NCBI GenBank assembly: GCA_028748945.1
Contig: JAQTOL010000030.1
Span: 1-14,537 of the forward strand
DNA from: Paludibacter sp.
GTDB lineage: Bacteria > Bacteroidota > Bacteroidia > Bacteroidales > Paludibacteraceae
Direction of reading: 5' to 3'
Length of the DNA: 14,537 bases
Below, piece after piece: positions 5,728 to 13,580 of this stretch (the stretch's first letter is position 1; each line of letters begins with the position of its first letter). The notes under the pieces are model-generated. The model worked only from the letters and a program-made list of their open reading frames with translations. It ran no database searches and was not told where the DNA came from. Both the position numbers and the translations under genes were made by a program.

Positions 5728-8104
5728 CTAATTTAAAAGAATCAAAAGAAAAATCGATATGATAAAGGACCGATTTAGGTTCATTTACTAAAACCGGACT
5801 AATAATTTTCTGTACATCCGATACTTCTGCACCGGCGGAAATTATTACGGTTCCAGGTGAGAAGACTTTATCGTTACCGTATTTTTGAGTCATCGAAAGA
5901 CTGTCCTTTCCGGTCGGGATATTGATTCCCAGCGAACAGGCAAAATTGCTACAAGCTTCCACCGCTTTATATAAACGCGCATCTTCACCCGGATTTTTGC
6001 TTGGCCACATCCAGTTGGCACTCAGTGAAACACTGTCCAAACTTTCAGCTAACGGTGCCCAGACGATATTGGTTAAGGCCTCGGCAATAGCCAAAACAGA
6101 TCCGGCTTCGGGATTTACCAAGGCAGCCAGTGGTGCATGACCAATGGAGGTGGCAATACCGGCTTTTCCACGATAATCCAGTGCAACTGCACCCAAATCG
6201 TTCAATGGCAGCTGAATTTCACCAGCACATTGTTGAAAAGCCACTTTTCCGGTAATGGAACGGTCCACTTTGTTTGTCAACCAGTCTTTACAAGCAACCG
6301 ATTCAACCTGAAGAACGTTCTGAATATAATTCAATAAATTATCTTCATCAATTTCAATCGGAGCATAATTTTCAACAACGGTTTGATCGGTAATAACCGT
6401 ACGTGGTGGCTTACCGATCATATAATTTAATTTCAAATCAATCGGTTTTTGACCATCAGTCTGTTCAAATACAAACTGCATATCGTCAGTCGTTTCACCT
6501 ACAACATACATGGGAGCACGTTCCCGTTCCGCAATCCGGTGAACTTTATCGATATCATCCTTTTTAATAATCATTCCCATGCGTTCCTGGCTTTCATTGC
6601 CAATAATTTCTTTGGCACTCAATGTTGGATCACCGACAGGCAGTTTGGATACATCAATTTTTCCTCCGGTGCTTTCTACCAGTTCGGAGAGGCAATTTAA
6701 ATGTCCACCTGCACCGTGGTCGTGCATTGAAACGATTGGATTTTTATCCGATTCAGCCATGGTACGAATGACGTTGGCTACGCGTTTTTGCATTTCAGGA
6801 TTGGCACGTTGAACGGCATTCAGTTCAATGGCATTGGCGTACTCTCCGGTTTCAACCGATGATACAGCACCACCACCCATACCGATACGGTAATTATCAC
6901 CGCCCATTACCACCACTTTTTCACCGGCAACCGGTTCCGCTTTCAGGGCATCACGTTTGGTACCAAATCCAACACCACCGGCCAACATGATTACTTTGTC
7001 AAAACCAAATATTTTGCCGTTTTCTTCGTGTTCGAAAGTCAGAAGCGAACCGCAAATAAGCGGTTGGCCGAATTTATTTCCAAAATCGGAAGCGCCATTC
7101 GATGCTTTGATAAGAATTTGTTCCGGAGTCTGATACAACCATTTGCGTGGAGTCGTTGCTTTTTCCCACGTGCGGGAAGGTCCTTCCGGACTTGTTTTAG
7201 GATTTGTTCTCGGATAACTGGTCATGTAGACTGCGGTACCGGCCATAGGTAAGCTGGCTTTACCACCAGCCAGGCGGTCGCGGATTTCACCGCCGGAACC
7301 TGTAGCAGCACCATTGAATGGTTCCACTGTTGTTGGAAAATTATGTGTTTCGGCTTTCAATGAAATAACCGATTCAATTTCTTTAATTTCAAAAAAGTCG
7401 GGTTTATCGCCGCTGGCCGGTGCAAACTGTTCAATTTTAGGACCTTCGTTAAAAGAAACGTTGTCCTTGTAAGCCGAAACCAACCGGTTCGGATTTTCTT
7501 CCGAGGTTTTGCGAATCAACTTAAACAGGGTCATTTCTTTTTCTTCGCCATCAATAATAAATTGTCCGTTGAAGATTTTGTGACGGCAATGTTCCGAGTT
7601 TACCTGTGAAAAACCAAAGACTTCGCTATCGGTCAGTTTTCTTCCAATTTTTTCACTGACATCATTCAGGTAATCAATCTCTTCTTTATTCAGTGCCAGA
7701 CCTTCCTGTGCATTATAAGCGGCAATATCATCGATTGATAAAATAGGCTCAGGTTGTTTGTTTACCGTAAAAACATCCTGACCAACTCCCGTGTATATAC
7801 GTTGCAGCATGGGATCATATTCCAAACCACCCTGTGCAGAAGGAGTTTGAGGAAGTGCTGTAAACTCTTCAATACGAATAATGCCGCTGATTCCCATATT
7901 TTGGGTAATTTCAACGGCATTTGTACTCCAGGGTGTGATCATTTCGCGGCGCGGCCCAACGTAGTTTCCTTCGATTTTCTCTTGATTGAGAAGGACGGAT
8001 TCTCCAAAGAGCCATTCTAATTTTCTGACATTGTCGGCTTCAAGCGGAAAGGATGTTTGCACCGCGTAAAGATGTTGTGCGGGAGTTCGGAAAAATTGAA
8101 TCAT
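5699..8104 (-). CDS. purL: Phosphoribosylformylglycinamidine synthase (PurL), N-terminal part ending at a frameshift
   Basis: From ATG 8104 this 801-codon frame holds the PurS-like N-terminal domain (about 1-115), the linker, the first synthase module with VNSEHCRHKIFNG (168-180) and the ATP-binding KAETHNFPTTVEPFNGAATG (250-269), a SMHDHGAGG segment, and most of the second module including TGKDSLSMTQKYG. Homology runs to DSFKLGGS. The frame then reads the unrelated VRTNTQ and stops at 5701-5699. PurL continues in the frame of the 4375-5727 part. The joined length of about 1240 residues matches full-length Bacteroidota PurL, so this is one gene broken by a frameshift of about two missing bases (or one extra) within 5699-5727. 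The gene has its own -7 box about 96 bp upstream. Codon use and conservation look normal on both sides, suggesting a very recent lesion or a sequence error. Confidence 0.94.
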   Translation of the reverse strand: MIQFFRTPAQHLYAVQTSFPLEADNVRKLEWLFGESVLLNQEKIEGNYVGPRREMITPWSTNAVEITQNMGISGIIRIEEFTALPQTPSAQGGLEYDPMLQRIYTGVGQDVFTVNKQPEPILSIDDIAAYNAQEGLALNKEEIDYLNDVSEKIGRKLTDSEVFGFSQVNSEHCRHKIFNGQFIIDGEEKEMTLFKLIRKTSEENPNRLVSAYKDNVSFNEGPKIEQFAPASGDKPDFFEIKEIESVISLKAETHNFPTTVEPFNGAATGSGGEIRDRLAGGKASLPMAGTAVYMTSYPRTNPKTSPEGPSRTWEKATTPRKWLYQTPEQILIKASNGASDFGNKFGQPLICGSLLTFEHEENGKIFGFDKVIMLAGGVGFGTKRDALKAEPVAGEKVVVMGGDNYRIGMGGGAVSSVETGEYANAIELNAVQRANPEMQKRVANVIRTMAESDKNPIVSMHDHGAGGHLNCLSELVESTGGKIDVSKLPVGDPTLSAKEIIGNESQERMGMIIKKDDIDKVHRIAERERAPMYVVGETTDDMQFVFEQTDGQKPIDLKLNYMIGKPPRTVITDQTVVENYAPIEIDEDNLLNYIQNVLQVESVACKDWLTNKVDRSITGKVAFQQCAGEIQLPLNDLGAVALDYRGKAGIATSIGHAPLAALVNPEAGSVLAIAEALTNIVWAPLAESLDSVSLSANWMWPSKNPGEDARLYKAVEACSNFACSLGINIPTGKDSLSMTQKYGNDKVFSPGTVIISAGAEVSDVQKIISPVLVNEPKSVLYHIDFSFDSFKLGGSVRTNTQ

Positions 8105-8435
8105 GATAATATGTTGAAGTTATAGAAGTTACTGAATATGTAAAAACTGCAGATTATGAGGTATTTATCTGTAGTTATGATTCTCTTTCAATTTGAACAC
8201 AAAGATAGACATTTTTAGCGGTCTATGAAATAACCAAATAATTAAAAACCATATAAATCTGAGAATTATTTTTCATTTTGAACATCGATCATGCAGGTAT
8301 TAAATATTTAAATTCAATAAATTGTCAGATCAGGGAATTGACAAAGCCTCAGTTAAATATGTCATCATTGAATAATAAAATAAACAATCTCGACAAACTG
8401 ATTGTTATGTCCTTCTAAATCAAAAAAGCTGAACA
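8105..8435. other. Divergent intergenic region between purL and trhO
   Basis: This 331-bp gap contains the purL promoter on the minus strand. On the plus side I see no convincing TAnnTTTG box for trhO. A 19-codon plus-strand frame at 8359-8418 ends 17 bp before trhO and may be chance. I find no obvious purine riboswitch or other strong stem-loop by eye. Confidence 0.55.
8200..8230 (-). promoter_or_regulatory. Candidate purL promoter (TTTC - 19 bp - TATCTTTG)
   Basis: On the minus strand TATCTTTG (8207-8200) fits the Bacteroidota -7 box, and TTTC (8230-8227), one base from the -33 consensus TTTG, lies 19 bp upstream, the usual spacing. Transcription would start about 90 nt before ATG 8104. 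Confidence 0.6.
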
Positions 8436-9497
8436 ATGCTGGAAAACAGAATTAATAAAGAAATTTTAAAAGAACAACTCGATAATGAATCGTTTAAACG
8501 AAGAACGATTTCATTTTATAAATATTTTAATATTGAAAGTCCGGTAGATTTCAGGAATCAACTCTATAAAGAATGGTTTGACTTGAATTGTTTTGGTCGT
8601 ATTTACATTGCTCACGAAGGAATTAATGCTCAAATGAGTGTGCCGGAACATAATTTGCAACAGTTTTTAATTCAAATCTATGCCATTGCGGAACTGGATC
8701 AGGTTCCGATAAAATACGCTATTGAAGATGATGGAAAATCGTTTTATAAACTAACTATCAAGGTTCGTCCCAAAATTGTAGCGGATGGACTGGATCATGG
8801 CAGTTACGATCTTTCGAAAGTGGGAAAACATCTTACAGCACTGGAGTTTCATCAGGCGATTGATGATCCGGATACCATTGTTGTGGATATGCGCAACCAT
8901 TACGAAAGTGAAATAGGCCGGTTTGATAAAGCCTATTGTCCCGATTCGGATACTTTTAAAGAAGCTATTGTGGATGTTGTTAACAAATTCAAAGATCAAA
9001 AAGATAAACGGTTTCTGTTGTATTGTACCGGTGGAATTCGTTGTGAGAAAGCCAGTTCGTACCTGATTCACAACGGATTTGAAAATGTGGGGCAAATGCA
9101 TGGAGGAATTATAGAATATGCGCAACAAATTAAAAAGCTGGGTGTTAATTCGAAATTTTATGGAAAGAATTTTGTCTTTGACCAACGACTGGGAGAATCG
9201 ATTGATGGACAGGTAATTTCGCATTGCCACCAGTGTGGAAAACCTGCCGATACACATACCAATTGTGCAAACAACGATTGTCATTTGTTATTTATCCAAT
9301 GTGATGAATGCCGGACGAAATATGATGGATGCTGTGGAGATGAATGTAAAGAAATAATCCGGCTGACGGCTGACGAACGAAAGAATTTGCGGGTTTTGAA
9401 CCACCAAAAATATGCTGAAAGTAAAATATTTAAAAGCCGGCTTCGCCCGGAACTTCGTCCGGGTTTATCGGTTATAAAATCAAAATCGAATGAATAA
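8436..9497 (+). CDS. trhO: tRNA uridine(34) hydroxylase, TrhO/YceA rhodanese family
   Basis: TrhO hydroxylates uridine 34 in the anticodon of certain tRNAs to 5-hydroxyuridine using oxygen, giving the precursor of mo5U or cmo5U. The product is 353 residues, the normal family length. The N-terminal domain has the GRIYIAHEGINAQMS signature (54-68). The rhodanese domain (about 130-235) has VVDMRN (149-154) and the active-site loop YCTGGIRCEKASSYL (196-210) with Cys197 and Cys203. A cysteine-rich C-terminal segment (CHQCG at 264-268, then CANNDC, CDEC, CCGDEC, up to about 304) is typical of this family and probably binds zinc. It overlaps the downstream dus gene by 8 bp (ATGAATAA), so two tRNA-modification enzymes are translationally linked. 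No clear promoter is visible upstream. Confidence 0.95.
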   Translation: MLENRINKEILKEQLDNESFKRRTISFYKYFNIESPVDFRNQLYKEWFDLNCFGRIYIAHEGINAQMSVPEHNLQQFLIQIYAIAELDQVPIKYAIEDDGKSFYKLTIKVRPKIVADGLDHGSYDLSKVGKHLTALEFHQAIDDPDTIVVDMRNHYESEIGRFDKAYCPDSDTFKEAIVDVVNKFKDQKDKRFLLYCTGGIRCEKASSYLIHNGFENVGQMHGGIIEYAQQIKKLGVNSKFYGKNFVFDQRLGESIDGQVISHCHQCGKPADTHTNCANNDCHLLFIQCDECRTKYDGCCGDECKEIIRLTADERKNLRVLNHQKYAESKIFKSRLRPELRPGLSVIKSKSNE

Positions 9498-10488
9498 TTT
9501 CTGGCAGACAATCAATCAGCCGATTATTGCCCTTGCACCCATGGAAGACGTTACCGATACCGTCTTTCGTGAAGTTATCCGTTCGGTTTCCCAGCCTGAA
9601 GCATTAAATGTGCTATTCACCGAGTTTACATCTACCGATGGTCTGACTAATGAAAAAGGGTTGAAACATGTTGTACACCGCTTAGCAGTCAATGATAGTG
9701 AACGTGAATTGCTTGTAGCAACCGGTACTAAACTGGTTGCACAAATCTGGGGTTCCGATCCTGAAAAATTCATGAAAAGTGCTCAATTAATTTCCGCTTT
9801 AGGGCTGTTTGATGGTATCGATATCAATATGGGATGTCCTGTTAAGAAAGTGGTAAAGAAGCAATGTTGCTCTGCCCTGATCAATAATCCGGATTTGGCA
9901 AAAGAGATTGTTTTGGCAACGCAAGAAGGAACAGATTTGCCGGTAAGTGTGAAGACGCGGTTGGGATTTAATGCTGTTATTACCGAAAAATGGATAGGAG
10001 AGTTGCTTGAAGTACATCCGGCTGCCATAACTATTCATGGACGAACTCAAAAAATGTTGTCTACAGGCCTCGCTATGTGGGATGAAATCGGAAAGGCTGT
10101 ACAATTGCGAAATAATCTGAATTCGAATACTTTAATTTTAGGAAACGGGGATATAAGCAGTTATGAAATGGCTTTGAATAAAGTTTTGGAATTTGGCGTT
10201 GATGGTGTAATGGTTGGCACGGGGGTATTTAAAAATCCGTGGATGTTCAATAAAATCCAACCGGATATTACCGTCGAAATGAGACTGGCGTTGCTAATAA
10301 AGCATATAAATTTGTTCGATACAACCTGGGGTTGTAAGCATTTCAATATTTTAAAACGGTTCTTTAAAATTTACGTCAACGGTTTCGAAGGCGCCGCCGA
10401 AGGACGCGATAAATTGATGCACGCTAAAAGTTGTGAGGAAGCATTGGAGGTGATAAGACAGTTAGCAATTTTCAAACAAATTTCTTAA
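9490..10488 (+). CDS. tRNA-dihydrouridine synthase family protein
   Basis: This is a flavin (FMN) enzyme that reduces uridine to dihydrouridine in the tRNA D-loop or variable loop, using NADPH. The product is 332 residues, normal for Dus proteins. Visible features are the FMN-binding start PIIALAPMEDVTDTVFREVI (11-30), IDINMGCPVKKVV (110-122) with catalytic Cys116, SVKTRLGF, ITIHGRTQKMLSTG (the lysine/arginine tRNA-contact region), LGNGDI and the phosphate-binding VDGVMVGTGVFKNPW. The KQCCSALI stretch after the catalytic loop is unusual: most homologues have small glycine or alanine residues there. The start ATG lies within the last codons of trhO, an 8-bp overlap indicating coupling. The 3' end overlaps the convergent toxin gene by 27 bp. 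I cannot assign DusA, DusB or DusC with confidence. Confidence 0.94.
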   Translation: MNNFWQTINQPIIALAPMEDVTDTVFREVIRSVSQPEALNVLFTEFTSTDGLTNEKGLKHVVHRLAVNDSERELLVATGTKLVAQIWGSDPEKFMKSAQLISALGLFDGIDINMGCPVKKVVKKQCCSALINNPDLAKEIVLATQEGTDLPVSVKTRLGFNAVITEKWIGELLEVHPAAITIHGRTQKMLSTGLAMWDEIGKAVQLRNNLNSNTLILGNGDISSYEMALNKVLEFGVDGVMVGTGVFKNPWMFNKIQPDITVEMRLALLIKHINLFDTTWGCKHFNILKRFFKIYVNGFEGAAEGRDKLMHAKSCEEALEVIRQLAIFKQIS

Positions 10489-10806
10489 TTTTGTTTTGAT
10501 ATTTTCTTCCAAGGTCTTGTTTATATTCCCTAATTTTCTTTTAATCAGACTTTTTGGTTTTGTTACTATTTTATGTAATCTTATAACTGAATCAAAAACA
10601 AGCCCTGTTCCATCAAAATCCTTTGACTTCTTTCGGAGAAGCAAGTCCCTTTCGATCAAATTATCTGGAATTCTACTCGAGATAAAAGCAATAATCACGT
10701 GAATGTATTCACCAATTTCAGATGTCAAACAGATTGCCGGTCTGACTTTTGAAATTGAAAAATCATCAAAAGGAAATGGTACCAGAACAATCGAATTCTT
10801 AATCAT
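10462..10806 (-). CDS. Type II toxin, PemK/MazF-like endoribonuclease
   Basis: A 114-residue protein with the MazF/PemK hallmarks: IVLVPFPFDDFSISKVRPAI (6-25), including the conserved Arg22-Pro23, and the FISSRI strand (41-46) with the serine pair near the active site. Family members are ribosome-independent mRNA endonucleases, kept inactive by the cognate antitoxin. The toxin starts inside the last codons of the antitoxin gene (8-bp overlap), the usual antitoxin-first arrangement. Its last eight codons and stop overlap the end of the convergent dus gene with no terminator between them. The frame is intact with no sign of decay. Activity and target sequence cannot be read from the DNA. Confidence 0.88.
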   Translation of the reverse strand: MIKNSIVLVPFPFDDFSISKVRPAICLTSEIGEYIHVIIAFISSRIPDNLIERDLLLRKKSKDFDGTGLVFDSVIRLHKIVTKPKSLIKRKLGNINKTLEENIKTKLRNLFENC

Positions 10807-11038
10807 CTAAAGGTTCTCCATCTGATAGTGAATATACATTTTCCGAAGGTTCATTTAAAAAGTCAAATGCAGGATTTGACGAAACAGCATCCAGCCACTT
10901 TTTCTCTTCATCTATTTCGTCATTATTTTCATCTACAAGAATTAAAACACGAACATTCCTGTTTTTTTTGTTCAATGCATAGTTCAATTTTAAATGCCCG
11001 TTTTTATCTGTTTTTGTATTAATCTCTATTGCTTTCAT
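10799..11038 (-). CDS. Antitoxin of the MazF-like pair
   Basis: A 79-residue protein in two parts. The N-terminal half (1-38: KAIEINTKTDKNGHLKLNY, then RVLILVDE) looks like a small beta domain. An acidic tail (about 39-79) ends in NPAFDFLNEP and YSLSDGEPLDD. I recognise this tail from small antitoxins paired with PFPF-type MazF toxins in Bacteroidota and cyanobacteria, and infer that it wraps the toxin. It overlaps the toxin start by 8 bp. There is no clear classical DNA-binding motif (no helix-turn-helix), so autoregulation is uncertain. A -7 box lies 23 bp upstream of its start. Confidence 0.82.
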   Translation of the reverse strand: MKAIEINTKTDKNGHLKLNYALNKKNRNVRVLILVDENNDEIDEEKKWLDAVSSNPAFDFLNEPSENVYSLSDGEPLDD

Positions 11039-11060
11039 AATTTAATTCATTTTCTACTTG

Positions 11061-11068
11061 CAAAGATA
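11061..11068 (-). promoter_or_regulatory. Candidate -7 box (TATCTTTG) for the toxin-antitoxin operon
   Basis: A minus-strand octamer matching TAnnTTTG, with transcription expected to start about 15-17 nt before ATG 11038. No TTTG-like -33 element is seen at 19-21 bp. The identical octamer serves purL. Confidence 0.55.
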
Positions 11069-11164
11069 CTAATTATTTTGATTTGTATTCTATTCAATTA
11101 TACCCGTTTAAAACAAATTCCCCATATTTAGTGCATAGATAATTCAGTTCTAATGAGGATAATT

Positions 11165-12337
11165 TCAAATCCCCATCAATGTTTCCAGATAATGCTTTTC
11201 AATTCCAAAGGTTTGCTTAATGGCTGCTATATTGTTTAATATCTGTTGTTTGTCAGGATTGACTCCCTGAACTTTTTTGCCAACAATCATTACGTTTTTA
11301 GGGGTGTGTTCCAATTGTATAAATTCAAAAACGTTGGTTTTGTAACCAAAGGCCTCCATAATCATGGCACGCAAGGTATCGGTAATAATTTCTGCCTGAC
11401 GCTCTTTTAAAATGCCGAATTTCGTGATGTTGCTCAGTTCATTTGTAACATGCATTGCCTTACGTATTTGCTTGTGACAGCATGGCGCACATACGATCAG
11501 TGAAGCATCCGATCGTATTCCCCGGTAAATGGCATCATCGGTGGCGGTATTGCAGGCGTGCAAGGCGATTAAAATATCAATTTTCTCCAGTTCGGTCTCT
11601 TCGATAGTTCCTTTCACGAAATTAAGTTGATCGAATCCGGCTTTATCAGCAATTGAATTACAAATTTCAACCAAATCTTCACGGAATTCAACGCCGGTCA
11701 TTTTTACCTGCTGTTTCAGATTATTGGTCAAATAATCGTACAATGCAAAGGTCAGATAACCTTTGCCTGAACCCATATCAACAACATGAAAATTCTCAGA
11801 AAGAGTCAGTTCATTTAAATAAGGGGCCAGAAGTTCGATGTATTTATTAATCTGTTTATACTTGTCGCTCATTTCGCGCCGGACTTCCCAACCTGCATTG
11901 GTGATGCCCAATTCACGTAAATATATATTCTCTTTAATCTCAATCAATCTGTCTTTAATTTTATCGTGTGATAAGGTGACCGGTGCCAGTATAAGCGGTT
12001 TTGTGGTTTTAAGTTGTGCTTTTCCATTGGGCAGAATAGTATAACTGATGTTTTCGGTGTTGGTGAAAATCTCGGCATTGTAGAAGTCATTTTCAAGTGC
12101 TTTGTCAATTATATCCAAACCTTCAGATATTTCAAAATTCTTCGTAATGTCTTTTGTGTTATGTCTGTACACAAAGTTTAAGCTTAATCCCTTTTTCAAT
12201 TCAACCGCTGATATTATAAGTTTATTCAAATCGGAAGATTTGTCTCTTTTGTTGGTTAGCAACAATTTTATTAGCCCTTTGTTGTCAATAACGGATTGAA
12301 GTTTTTCGAAGAATATTGGAAGTTGAGTGTTTTGCAT
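11165..12337 (-). CDS. Class I SAM-dependent methyltransferase (Methyltransf_32-like)
   Basis: A 390-residue protein with an N-terminal region of about 170 residues and then a Rossmann methyltransferase domain. Motif I is VVDMGSGKGYLT (185-196). TGVEF (214-218) ends the second strand with its acidic SAM-ribose ligand. IDILIALHACNTATDDAIY (253-271) is the motif IV region. VCAPCCHKQI (282-291) is the cysteine-rich motif I associate with the family containing eukaryotic METTL25/RRNAD1-like proteins. The substrate is unknown; an RNA or protein target is more likely by family than a small molecule. The gene begins 55 bp after the isoprenoid-synthase-like gene on the same strand, with no -7 box or terminator between, so co-transcription is likely. 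The ATG at 12337 is the only start that keeps the full N-terminal region. Confidence 0.85.
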   Translation of the reverse strand: MQNTQLPIFFEKLQSVIDNKGLIKLLLTNKRDKSSDLNKLIISAVELKKGLSLNFVYRHNTKDITKNFEISEGLDIIDKALENDFYNAEIFTNTENISYTILPNGKAQLKTTKPLILAPVTLSHDKIKDRLIEIKENIYLRELGITNAGWEVRREMSDKYKQINKYIELLAPYLNELTLSENFHVVDMGSGKGYLTFALYDYLTNNLKQQVKMTGVEFREDLVEICNSIADKAGFDQLNFVKGTIEETELEKIDILIALHACNTATDDAIYRGIRSDASLIVCAPCCHKQIRKAMHVTNELSNITKFGILKERQAEIITDTLRAMIMEAFGYKTNVFEFIQLEHTPKNVMIVGKKVQGVNPDKQQILNNIAAIKQTFGIEKHYLETLMGI

Positions 12338-12392
12338 GAAGGAGGAGTATTTATATTCTTTAATTAACGAGAACTAAGTAAATTATAATTAG

Positions 12393-13406
12393 TTAGATAT
12401 ATTGATTGAAATTACATCTGGCATAATAATCTATCGTCCTTAAAAAGTTGACGGGTTTTTCCATATCACAGATCAGATCTTTCCTTGAATATTCAGACAA
12501 TGAAAAAGTATTATTAGTCGATTTTTCGTTCTTTTCCAGTCTGTCCAGACACACAAATCCTCTGCAGATAACAGCAGCAACAATTCTCAAAAAAGCCCGT
12601 ATATTTTTTCGGTGGTAGCCGGTTTGTTGGGCTAATTGAAATATTTCATCCATTAATTGCTGATAAACTTCCCGAAGATGTTTCATACTCTTTTCGCAGG
12701 TAGCCAATGTCCTTATACCATCCCGATTATCTTTATAAATATCGAAAATGTCATTTTCCAGCTGCATTAAAGCTCCCAGTTTATAAATCATCCTGTTTTC
12801 CTTTTCGTTTTGGACAGGACCAAAAATGCTGCAGTAAAAAAGAAATGAACAGCCTCCTTTTAAATAAGTTATATCCTCAATTTCTTTGACGCTTGTTTCC
12901 TGAAGTTTTTGTTTCTTGCTTAATATTTGTGCATCAAAAACATTTAAATAATATTCCTTTATTAAAGCGGTATCAGCCGAATTTTCAAGAACCTTCCTGC
13001 CAAAATTAAGGAATAATTTTTCATGAGCATCATTGCCTGTATGATCATAAGGATGTTCAATTAATTCCTTGATATAATTTTCAGCTAGTTCTTTCTTATC
13101 AATCAAATCATCAAATAAACCGGATAAGGCGCCCACGTAAGTTATTGCAGTTCTTTCCTTTCGGGACATTTTTCTCCCTCTCAATATACAAAGTGATTCA
13201 CCCACAATAGCCGGAACGGCATAACCATAATATCTGACAATTTTCTTATAATCTTTATCCGCTAAACTTCCATCATTTGCTTTTTTACTGTATTCAATAT
13301 CAATGGCTAAAGTCTCCCGAATAAAGGACCGTTGATGGTATAATTTTTGAATCAAATTAAAAAACAATCCGGGAAGTTGAATAAGATTATTGATGTAATT
13401 TGTCAT
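12393..13406 (-). CDS. Class I isoprenoid-synthase-fold protein (prenyl/terpene synthase-like)
   Basis: From ATG 13406 it is 337 residues; a TTG two codons earlier is a less likely start. The protein is all-alpha and keeps both metal-binding motifs of class I isoprenoid enzymes: DDLID (99-103, a DDxxD motif) after YVGALSGLF, and NDIFDIYKD (218-226) after LGALMQLE. Between them YLKGGCSFLFY (181-191) matches the lysine-containing helix of trans-prenyltransferases. What is missing is informative. There is no arginine pair shortly after DDxxD and no N-terminal GKRxRP, both used to bind the diphosphates during chain elongation. I infer that it ionises or cyclises an allylic diphosphate, or is a regulatory homologue, rather than acting as an ordinary polyprenyl synthase. 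It has its own promoter, and the downstream methyltransferase is probably in the same transcript. The substrate cannot be read from sequence. Confidence 0.8.
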   Translation of the reverse strand: MTNYINNLIQLPGLFFNLIQKLYHQRSFIRETLAIDIEYSKKANDGSLADKDYKKIVRYYGYAVPAIVGESLCILRGRKMSRKERTAITYVGALSGLFDDLIDKKELAENYIKELIEHPYDHTGNDAHEKLFLNFGRKVLENSADTALIKEYYLNVFDAQILSKKQKLQETSVKEIEDITYLKGGCSFLFYCSIFGPVQNEKENRMIYKLGALMQLENDIFDIYKDNRDGIRTLATCEKSMKHLREVYQQLMDEIFQLAQQTGYHRKNIRAFLRIVAAVICRGFVCLDRLEKNEKSTNNTFSLSEYSRKDLICDMEKPVNFLRTIDYYARCNFNQYI

Positions 13407-13456
13407 TTTCAATTTGAAGGATAAGCTGTCAGATATTTTTTATTCCGGATTTGCTA

Positions 13457-13487
13457 CAAATATACGAAATTCCCTTTGAAAGTGAAA
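13457..13487 (-). promoter_or_regulatory. Candidate promoter of the isoprenoid/methyltransferase operon (TTTC - 19 bp - TATATTTG)
   Basis: On the minus strand TATATTTG (13464-13457) is an exact TAnnTTTG box, and TTTC (13487-13484) lies 19 bp upstream. The leader would be about 45 nt to ATG 13406. The arrangement matches the purL promoter, including the TTTC variant. Confidence 0.6.
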
Positions 13488-13525
13488 TCGTTTCTCAGGT
13501 TGAAAATATTCAAGGGATAATAACA

Positions 13526-13560
13526 TAAAAACGCGAACCGGTAATTTCGATTCGCGTTTT
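13526..13560 (-). terminator. Intrinsic terminator of the rubredoxin-like membrane protein gene
   Basis: A perfect 10-bp stem (AAAACGCGAA, 13528-13537, with TTCGCGTTTT, 13551-13560) encloses a 13-base loop. On the minus strand the 3' arm runs into TTTTT. It lies 20 bp after the stop of the 13581-14228 gene and upstream of the next promoter, so that gene is a single-gene unit. Confidence 0.82.
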
Positions 13561-13580
13561 CATAATTTATTTCAATGATT

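Noticed and set aside
8338..8343. TTGACA upstream of trhO as a -35 element
   Set aside because: Bacteroidota primary sigma does not use this consensus and no suitable partner box follows.
8359..8418. 19-codon plus-strand frame ending 17 bp before trhO, a possible leader peptide
   Set aside because: No codon run or terminator/antiterminator structure suggesting attenuation; a frame this short is expected by chance.
13404..13412. TTG start two codons before the isoprenoid-fold gene's ATG
   Set aside because: ATG at 13406 is directly available and the extra two residues add nothing.
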